37,350 bases of DNA from Betaproteobacteria bacterium (GTDB lineage: Bacteria > Pseudomonadota > Gammaproteobacteria > Burkholderiales > JAHFQX01), in NCBI GenBank assembly GCA_023259135.1, contig JAHFQX010000028.1:1-37350 (forward strand). The letters run 5' to 3'. The notes under the pieces are model-generated. The model did not search any database. It saw only the letters and a program-made list of their open reading frames with translations, and was not told where the DNA came from. Shown piece after piece: positions 31,834 to 37,350 of this stretch; position 1 is the first letter of the stretch; each line of letters starts with the position of its first letter. Made by a program: the position numbers and the translations under genes.

Positions 31834-32858
31834 TCGTGGAAGCTCGCGGCTCCGGAAGCTTGGATGATTTTGCCTCCGGTTGGACGACGTTGCGGGGGCA
31901 ATTGAGCCTGGGCGAGTCCATGAGCCGCCATACCAGTTGGCGAGTCGGCGGGCCGGCCCAGCGGGCTTATCGGCCGGCGGATTTGCAGGATCTGGCAGCG
32001 TTTCTGGCAGGCTTGCCGGCCGATGAGCCGGTGCTGTTCGTCGGCCTCGGCAGCAATTTGCTGGTACGGGACGGCGGAATTCAGGGAACGGTGATTTTTA
32101 CCCACGGTATCTTGAAAACCCTGGGCTTGGATCCCGACCGCAAGGGGGTGCTTTACGCCGAAGCCGGCGTGGCGAGCCCCAAGGTGGCGCGCTTTACCGC
32201 GATGTGTGGTCTGCAAGGAGCCGAGTTCCTTTCGGGCATTCCCGGAACCGTGGGGGGGGCGTTGGCCATGAATGCCGGGTGCTACGGCCAGCAGACCTGG
32301 GAGATCGTCGAAGAAGTGCTGACCGTGGATCGGGACGGGGAACTGCGCAAGCGCCCCGGCCGGCAATTCGCCGTCGGCTACCGCGAAGTGGCGCTCAAAC
32401 CGCGGTATTGGGAAACCTCGGTGGAGGGCCGGGAGCGGGATTCATTGGGGGGCGAGTGGTTTGTTGCCGCCTGGTTGCGGCTGAGATCGGGGGAGCGGGA
32501 AGCGGCAAGAGAAAGAATCCGCGCCTTGCTGACTCGCCGGGTGGCGACCCAGCCCCTTGATCGGCCCAACGCCGGTTCGGTGTTTCGCAATCCGCCGGGG
32601 GATTTCGCGGCGCGGTTGATCGAAGCCTGCGGACTGAAGGGGCAGCGGCTGGGAAATGCCCAAATCTCCGCCAAGCACGCCAACTTCATCGTCAATCTGG
32701 GCGGCGCCCGGGCGGCGGATATCGAGGCTCTCATGGATTGGGCGGAGCGCAGCGTGGCCGAGCGGTTCGGCATCCGGCTGGAGCGGGAAGTGCGGGTGGT
32801 GGGCGAGAGCGGAGCGCCGACCTCGCCGGAAACAGGGGGCGCGGCCGGTGAGCGATAG
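31830..32858 (+). CDS. murB: UDP-N-acetylenolpyruvoylglucosamine reductase MurB
   Basis: It reduces UDP-GlcNAc-enolpyruvate to UDP-MurNAc with NADPH and FAD. The 342-residue protein has [18 protein letters not shown], the FAD segment [32 protein letters not shown], and the proton-donor serine in [19 protein letters not shown]. The amino end has about 25 extra residues before the family start. Its place between murC and ddl differs from E. coli, where murB is outside the cluster, but is found in other gammaproteobacteria. The stop lies 11 nt inside ddl. Confidence 0.95.
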   Translation: MIVEARGSGSLDDFASGWTTLRGQLSLGESMSRHTSWRVGGPAQRAYRPADLQDLAAFLAGLPADEPVLFVGLGSNLLVRDGGIQGTVIFTHGILKTLGLDPDRKGVLYAEAGVASPKVARFTAMCGLQGAEFLSGIPGTVGGALAMNAGCYGQQTWEIVEEVLTVDRDGELRKRPGRQFAVGYREVALKPRYWETSVEGRERDSLGGEWFVAAWLRLRSGEREAARERIRALLTRRVATQPLDRPNAGSVFRNPPGDFAARLIEACGLKGQRLGNAQISAKHANFIVNLGGARAADIEALMDWAERSVAERFGIRLEREVRVVGESGAPTSPETGGAAGER

Positions 32859-33774
32859 GTTCGGAAAAGTCGCGGTGTTGCTGGGCGGGCGTTCCGCCGA
32901 GCGGGAGATTTCCTTGAAAAGCGGTAATGCCGTGTTGGCAGGGCTAAGGAACGGGGGGATCGATGCGCATCCCTTCGACCCGGCTCAGCGGCATCTCGAA
33001 GCGCTGGCCCAAGCCGGGTTCGATCGGGTGTTCATCGCGCTGCATGGCCGCTTCGGCGAAGACGGCACGGTGCAAGGAGCGCTGGAGTGGCTGGGGCTGC
33101 CCTATACCGGCAGCGGCGTGCTGGCCAGCGCCCTGGCCTTGGATAAATGGCGGACCAAGCTGATCTGGCGAGCGGCCGGAATCCCCACGCCCCCTTTCCG
33201 GCTGCTCGGTGAGGCCACGGATTTTGCCGAAGCGGTCCGGGATCTGGGGCTGCCCATCATGGTGAAGCCGGCCCGGGAGGGTTCCAGCATCGGCATGACC
33301 AAGGTGGAGCGGGCCGAGGATCTGCCGGAGGCTTATCGGCAAGCGGCGCGGTGCGATCCCCTGGTGCTGGCGGAAGCTTTTGTCGCGGGCCCCGAACTGA
33401 CCTCCGCTATCGTTGGCGATACGGCGCTGCCGCTGATCCGATTGGAAACTCCGCGGGTGTTTTACGACTACGAAGCGAAGTATTTCTCCGATTCGACCCG
33501 CTATCTGTGCCCCTGCGGGCTGGATGCGGCCGCCGAGACGGCGATTCGGCAGCAGGCCCTGGCGGCTTACCGGGTGCTGGGATGCACGGGATGGGGCCGA
33601 GTGGATTTGATGCTGGACCCACAAGGGCAGCCCTATTTTCTGGAAGTGAATACCGTGCCGGGGATGACCGATCACAGTTTGGTGCCGATGGCGGCCAAGG
33701 CGGTCGGCTGGTCCTTCGAGGATCTGGTGGTGCGAATTTTGGAATCGGCCGCTACCGGCCGCGGCGCCGGATGA
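32848..33774 (+). CDS. ddlB: D-alanine-D-alanine ligase (DdlB type)
   Basis: An ATP-grasp ligase of 308 residues that supplies D-Ala-D-Ala for MurF. Visible motifs are [71 protein letters not shown] and [20 protein letters not shown]. The Tyr/Phe choice at the omega loop (YEAKY) fits a D-Ala-D-Ala rather than a D-Ala-D-lactate enzyme. GTG at 32848 overlaps murB by 11 nt. ftsQ starts 3 nt downstream. Confidence 0.95.
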   Translation: MSDRFGKVAVLLGGRSAEREISLKSGNAVLAGLRNGGIDAHPFDPAQRHLEALAQAGFDRVFIALHGRFGEDGTVQGALEWLGLPYTGSGVLASALALDKWRTKLIWRAAGIPTPPFRLLGEATDFAEAVRDLGLPIMVKPAREGSSIGMTKVERAEDLPEAYRQAARCDPLVLAEAFVAGPELTSAIVGDTALPLIRLETPRVFYDYEAKYFSDSTRYLCPCGLDAAAETAIRQQALAAYRVLGCTGWGRVDLMLDPQGQPYFLEVNTVPGMTDHSLVPMAAKAVGWSFEDLVVRILESAATGRGAG

Positions 33775-33777
33775 CCG

Positions 33778-34518
33778 ATGGAAGCCAAGCCGCAAGCCAT
33801 GTTGCTGCTCGCCAATCTGCTTTATGCCTTGGCGGCGGTATTACTGCTTTACGGCCTGCTGTTCCTGGCCGTGCACCTGCCGCTGTTCCCGCTGCGGGAG
33901 GTGCAGGTAGTGGGCGCCTTGAATCATGTGACTCGGGAGCAGGTGGAAGCGATCGTCAAGCGCGAATTGAAAGGGGGCTTTTTCACGGTGCGATTGGACG
34001 GCGCCCGCCGCGTTTTCGAAAAGCTGCCGTGGGTGCGCAGCGTGGACCTGCGCCGCAAATGGCCGGACCGCTTGGTGGTCGGGCTGGAGGAGCACACGGC
34101 CCTGGCGCGCTGGGGGGACTCGGGCCTGGTGAATTATTTCGGAGAGGTGTTCGAGGCCGCTTCCGACCCAGCCCTGCCGCTGTTTTCCGGTCCGGCGGGA
34201 AGCGCGCAGGAAGTCATGCATCGTTATCGGACATTTGCCGCGGCGCTCGCGGCGATTCGGCGGCAGCCGGCCGAAGTGCGGCTGTCTTCCCGCCGGGCCT
34301 GGCAGCTGCGTTTGGATGATGGAACGGTATTGGAACTCGGGCGGGATCAAGTGGATGCCCGGCTGGAGAGATTCGTGGCGGCTTATCCCCGCACCGTCGG
34401 GCGCCTGGCCCGCGGCGCCGGTTATGTCGATCTGCGCTATCCAAACGGCTTTTCGGTTCGGGTGGCCGGCATGAAATGGCCGGAAGGCAAAGGGAGCGGA
34501 GGCGCCGCAAAAAGATGA
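33778..34518 (+). CDS. ftsQ: cell division protein FtsQ
   Basis: A 246-residue bitopic divisome protein. One membrane segment (about 8-32) is followed by a POTRA domain (LREVQVVGALNHVTREQVEAI through LPWVRSVDLRRKWPDRLVV) and the FtsQ carboxyl domain, including RAWQLRLDDGTVLELG and YVDLRYPNGFSVR. It scaffolds FtsL-FtsB. The start is ATG at 33778, 3 nt after ddl. It ends in an ATGA overlap with ftsA. Confidence 0.94.
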   Translation: MEAKPQAMLLLANLLYALAAVLLLYGLLFLAVHLPLFPLREVQVVGALNHVTREQVEAIVKRELKGGFFTVRLDGARRVFEKLPWVRSVDLRRKWPDRLVVGLEEHTALARWGDSGLVNYFGEVFEAASDPALPLFSGPAGSAQEVMHRYRTFAAALAAIRRQPAEVRLSSRRAWQLRLDDGTVLELGRDQVDARLERFVAAYPRTVGRLARGAGYVDLRYPNGFSVRVAGMKWPEGKGSGGAAKR

Positions 34519-35771
34519 GGACGACCAAGGGAATGGGAAGGCCGCGAGACAGCAGTCAGTTGATCGTCGGCCTGGATATCGGGACTTCCAAGATCGCCGC
34601 CATCGTGGCGGAGGTGAAGCCCGAAGGGCGGCTGGAGATCATCGGCATGGGGGGCCATCCTTCGCGGGGGCTGAAGAAAGGCGTAGTGGTGAATATCGAA
34701 TCCACCGTCAGCGCCATTCAGCGCGCCTTGGAGGAAGCCGAACTGATGGCCGATTGCCGGATCCGCGAGGTGTACACGGGGATCGCCGGCAGCCATATCA
34801 AGAGCTTCAATTCCCCCGGCATGGTGGCCATCAAGGACAAGGAGGTGTCCCAGTTCGATGTGGAGCGCGTGGTGGAGACCGCCAAGGCGGTGAATATTCC
34901 CACCGACCAGCAGATTCTCCACATCCTCAACCAGGAATTCATCATCGACGGGCAAGGGGATGTGCAGGAACCGGTGGGCATGAGCGGGGTCCGGCTCGAG
35001 GTCAAGGTGCATATCGTGACCGGAGCCGTGTCCGCTGCCCAGAACATCATGAAGTGCGTGCGCCGCGCCGGGGTGGAAGTGCGGGATTTGATTCTTCAGC
35101 CGCTGGCCTCGGCCATGGCGGTATTGTCGGAGGATGAAAAGGATCTGGGGGTGTGCCTGGTGGATATCGGCGGCGGGACGACCGATATCGCGGTGTTCAC
35201 CCAGGGCGCCATACGCCATACCGCGGTGATTCCCATCGCGGGTGATCAGGTGACCAACGACATCGCCATGGCGCTGCGCACTCCCACCAAGGAGGCGGAA
35301 GAAATCAAGCGTAAGTATGGCTGTGCCCTGCGGCAACTGGCCGACCCACGGGATATGGTGGAAGTGCCGGGGGTGGGGGATCGGCCGCCCCGCCAGCTTT
35401 CCCGCCAAACCTTGGCGGAAGTCATCGAGCCGCGGGCCGAGGAATTATTCTCCCTGGTACAGGGCGAATTGCGGCGCAGCGGATTCGAGGAGTTGCTGTC
35501 CTCGGGGATCGTGCTCACCGGCGGCAGCAGCGCCATGCAAGGGATGGTGGAATTGGGAGAGGAAATCTTCCATATGCCGGTGCGCCTGGGGCTACCTCAG
35601 TATTCGGGGGCGTTGGCCGAGGTGGTGCGGCACCCGCGTTATTCCACCGCCATGGGGCTGCTGTTATCCGGGCTGGAACAGCAACAACGCAGACAGTTGG
35701 GCAAGCTCAAGGGAGGCTCTTTCAAGCAGGTTTTGGAGCGCATGCGGGCATGGTTCCAGGGAAATTTTTAG
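34515..35771 (+). CDS. ftsA: cell division protein FtsA (actin-like)
   Basis: The actin-like protein that tethers FtsZ to the membrane. The 418-residue protein has the phosphate-1 motif VGLDIGTSKIAAIVAEV, the FtsA-specific 1C domain (STVSAIQRALEEAE and following), VDIGGGTTDIAVF, and GIVLTGGSSAMQGM. The end FKQVLERMRAWFQGNF is the amphipathic membrane-targeting helix. ATG at 34515 overlaps the ftsQ stop; ATG 34533 after AAGGGA is an alternative. Confidence 0.96.
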   Translation: MRTTKGMGRPRDSSQLIVGLDIGTSKIAAIVAEVKPEGRLEIIGMGGHPSRGLKKGVVVNIESTVSAIQRALEEAELMADCRIREVYTGIAGSHIKSFNSPGMVAIKDKEVSQFDVERVVETAKAVNIPTDQQILHILNQEFIIDGQGDVQEPVGMSGVRLEVKVHIVTGAVSAAQNIMKCVRRAGVEVRDLILQPLASAMAVLSEDEKDLGVCLVDIGGGTTDIAVFTQGAIRHTAVIPIAGDQVTNDIAMALRTPTKEAEEIKRKYGCALRQLADPRDMVEVPGVGDRPPRQLSRQTLAEVIEPRAEELFSLVQGELRRSGFEELLSSGIVLTGGSSAMQGMVELGEEIFHMPVRLGLPQYSGALAEVVRHPRYSTAMGLLLSGLEQQQRRQLGKLKGGSFKQVLERMRAWFQGNF

Positions 35772-35825
35772 CGTGGTTTGTCAGGGTTGAAGTTTTGCAA
35801 GGTGATGTTAAACCGAAGCTGTGGT

Positions 35826-35841
35826 TCGTGGCATGTCACGA
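35826..35841. repeat. small inverted repeat in the ftsA-ftsZ gap
   Basis: TCGTG, spacer GCATGT, CACGA. It lies in the 104-bp gap ahead of ftsZ, the largest gap in the division cluster, and could be part of an ftsZ leader or an operator. I found no good promoter around it. Confidence 0.35.
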
Positions 35842-35875
35842 GCCGCGGGTAACTTGAAACAGAAAGGAGATCGGC

Positions 35876-37033
35876 ATGTTCGAAATCATGGATGCTCAAT
35901 CCCAGGAAGCGGTCATCAAGGTAATCGGCGTGGGGGGCTGCGGAGGGAATGCGGTGGACCACATGATTGGCAAGGGGGTGCAAGGGGTGGAATTTGTCTG
36001 TGCCAACACCGACGTGCAGGCGCTCAAGCGCAGTCAAGCGAAGCTCCAGATCCAGTTGGGGAGCGGGATCACCAAGGGTCTGGGGGCGGGAGCCAACCCG
36101 GAGGTGGGCCGGGAATCGGCCCTCGAGGACCGGGAGCGGATCGCCGAAATGATCGAGGGCGCCGACATGTTGTTTTTGACCGCCGGCATGGGAGGCGGGA
36201 CCGGGACGGGTGCGGCGCCGGTGATCGCTCAAGTCGCCAAGGAGCTGGGCATCCTCACCGTGGCCGTGGTGACCAAGCCCTTTTCCTTCGAGGGCAAGCG
36301 GCTAAAAATCGCCGCCTCCGGCCTGGAGGCGCTGTCGCAGCATGTGGATTCCCTCATCGTGATTCCCAACGACAAGCTGATGCAAGTGCTAGGCGAGGAC
36401 ATCAGCCTGCTGGATGCCTATGCCGCGGCGAACGAAGTGCTGCATGGCGCCGTGGCGGGGATTGCCGAGGTGATCAATTGCCCCGGACTGGTGAACGTGG
36501 ACTTTGCCGACGTGCGTACCGTGATGTCGGAAATGGGCATGGCCATGATGGGCTCGGCCCGCGCCAACGGGGCTGATCGGGCCTGCATCGCCGCTCAGCA
36601 GGCGGTGGCCAGCCCGCTGCTGGAGCATGTGGATCTTTCCGGCGCCCGGGGCGTGTTGGTGAACATCACCGCCAGCACCGGCCTGAAAATGCGCGAGGTT
36701 CATGAAGTGATGCAGACCATCCGCGGCTTTACCGCCGAAGATGCCACCGTGATCGTCGGGACGGTGATCGACGAGAACTTGGAGGATGATCTGCGGGTGA
36801 CCATGGTGGCTACCGGACTGGGTGCTCCGGTGACCCGCCAGGAGATCAAACCCCTCAAGGTGGTGATCCGCAGCGGCACCGATGCCCTACCGATGGAAGT
36901 AGGCTACGCCGGAGAATCGGATACCCCGGCAGTGATGCGCAGCCGTCGCCGGGAAGTGACGGTCGAAGCTATGCGCCGGTCCGGGGTGGAGATGCTGGAT
37001 ATCCCGGCTTTCCTGAGAAAACAGGCTGACTGA
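35876..37033 (+). CDS. ftsZ: cell division GTPase FtsZ
   Basis: The tubulin-like protein that forms the Z ring. The 385-residue protein has IGVGGCGGNAVDHMI, the tubulin signature GGGTGTG (106-112) followed by AAPV, NTDVQAL, the T7-loop region with VNVDFADVRTVM, and the conserved peptide LDIPAFLRKQ at the end that docks FtsA and ZipA. AAAGGAG lies 7 nt before the ATG. It follows a 104-bp gap, so a separate internal promoter is possible. Confidence 0.98.
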   Translation: MFEIMDAQSQEAVIKVIGVGGCGGNAVDHMIGKGVQGVEFVCANTDVQALKRSQAKLQIQLGSGITKGLGAGANPEVGRESALEDRERIAEMIEGADMLFLTAGMGGGTGTGAAPVIAQVAKELGILTVAVVTKPFSFEGKRLKIAASGLEALSQHVDSLIVIPNDKLMQVLGEDISLLDAYAAANEVLHGAVAGIAEVINCPGLVNVDFADVRTVMSEMGMAMMGSARANGADRACIAAQQAVASPLLEHVDLSGARGVLVNITASTGLKMREVHEVMQTIRGFTAEDATVIVGTVIDENLEDDLRVTMVATGLGAPVTRQEIKPLKVVIRSGTDALPMEVGYAGESDTPAVMRSRRREVTVEAMRRSGVEMLDIPAFLRKQAD

Positions 37034-37043
37034 GGCCAGCCTG

Positions 37044-37060
37044 GAGGATCTGGGATCCTC
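37044..37060 (+). terminator. hairpin after ftsZ
   Basis: GAGGATC, loop TGG, GATCCTC form a perfect 7-bp stem 10 nt after the ftsZ stop, between convergent genes. No T tract follows, so it is a factor-assisted or bidirectional stop at best, but it is well placed to end the division transcript. Confidence 0.45.
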
Positions 37061-37103
37061 TGGGTAGCAAGATCCGCCGCCCTTTTCCTCGCTGGGGATA
37101 AGT

Positions 37104-37350
37104 TCACTTCTCGGCGGCTCGTCGGTATAGCCGATACCGCTCCACGTCGTCGCCGGGACGGGCGCCTTCCCAGATTTTCTTCCAGCCTGGGCCCGGGCCT
37201 CGTTCGATTTTCGCTTCCCCCTGAACCAGCAGCAGGTCACAGGATCGGCGCCGAGAGGGCACTTCTTCCCGGTAGGTGACGATTCCGCCGAAGTAATCCA
37301 GAGAGGCTCTTTGGGGTTCCCCCAAATGCAGGCTGGAGACGCATCGGGAG
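37104..37350 (-). CDS. unknown protein, 5' part outside the window
   Basis: An open frame without stops enters from the right edge and ends at TGA 37106-37104. The visible 81 residues include LDYFGGIVTYREEVPSRRR, then CDLLLVQGEAKIERGPGPGW and a basic end RYRLYRRAAEK. Codon use resembles the neighbouring core genes, which supports a real gene convergent to ftsZ. I do not recognise the family. In many gammaproteobacteria lpxC follows ftsZ in the same direction; it is not seen here. Confidence 0.55.
   Translation of the reverse strand, partial: SRCVSSLHLGEPQRASLDYFGGIVTYREEVPSRRRSCDLLLVQGEAKIERGPGPGWKKIWEGARPGDDVERYRLYRRAAEK

Noticed and set aside
35772-35875. Dedicated ftsZ promoter in the 104-bp gap
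   Set aside because: TTGAAG and TTAAAC are only 15 bp apart and other pairs match poorly; a promoter is possible but not supported.

Overview
The window comes from a GC-rich gammaproteobacterium. The evidence is the complete mraZ-to-ftsZ division and cell-wall cluster in gammaproteobacterial order, with murB between murC and ddl, and the presence of an outer-membrane phospholipase A. A methanotroph-like or purple-sulfur-like lineage (Methylococcales or Chromatiales) would fit, but this is an inference and no marker in the window settles it.

Layout. (1) 1-2764: accessory left end. It holds a cut-off DUF3330 zinc-ribbon-like gene, a phosphoribosyltransferase with a universal stress protein, a DinB-family protein, and a decaying higBA toxin-antitoxin module whose antitoxin is frameshifted and whose toxin has no normal start. 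(2) 2809-8439, minus strand: a tight five-gene run read pncA-pncB-nrdJ-archease-rtcB. It combines NAD salvage, an oxygen-independent B12-type ribonucleotide reductase, and RNA ligase RtcB with its activator archease. (3) 8440-11053, plus strand: a stress and dormancy run encoding a DUF2934 protein, Hsp20, a STAS-like protein, a CBS-pair protein and a ribosome-hibernation factor fused to a cold-shock domain. In front of it lies a perfect FNR/ANR-type palindrome (TTGAC-N4-GTCAA), placed exactly 41.5 bp upstream of the start site predicted from a TATATT -10 box. (4) 11067-15318, minus strand: a membrane-lipid block of PmtA-type phospholipid methyltransferase, cyclopropane-fatty-acid synthase family enzyme, geranylgeranyl-reductase-family flavoprotein and phospholipase A. 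It is preceded by a very strong leader hairpin. (5) 15539-17578, minus strand: a MoxR AAA+ ATPase and its VWA partner. (6) 17808-19283: glycogen synthase. (7) 19322-37033: mraZ, rsmH, ftsL, ftsI, murE, murF, mraY, murD, ftsW, murG, murC, murB, ddl, ftsQ, ftsA, ftsZ. Almost every gene overlaps or nearly touches the next. The cluster starts from a good sigma-70 promoter overlapping a four-repeat MraZ operator. (8) After ftsZ a convergent unknown gene runs off the right edge, where lpxC might have been expected.

Most original points: regions 1 and 3 together resemble a hypoxia/dormancy regulon (USP, phosphoribosyltransferase, Hsp20, CBS, hibernation factor), with a cis-element that predicts oxygen- or NO-responsive control. 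Next come the combined lipid-editing block with its structured leader, and the coupling of RNA repair, dNTP synthesis and NAD salvage in one operon. No rRNA, tRNA, CRISPR array, complete insertion sequence or prophage was seen. No stretch above about 300 bases lacks a gene. The longest gaps are 1946-2160 (upstream of the toxin, nothing clear), 8440-8682 (FNR-type promoter), 15319-15538 (leader hairpin and promoter) and 17579-17807 (moxR promoter).
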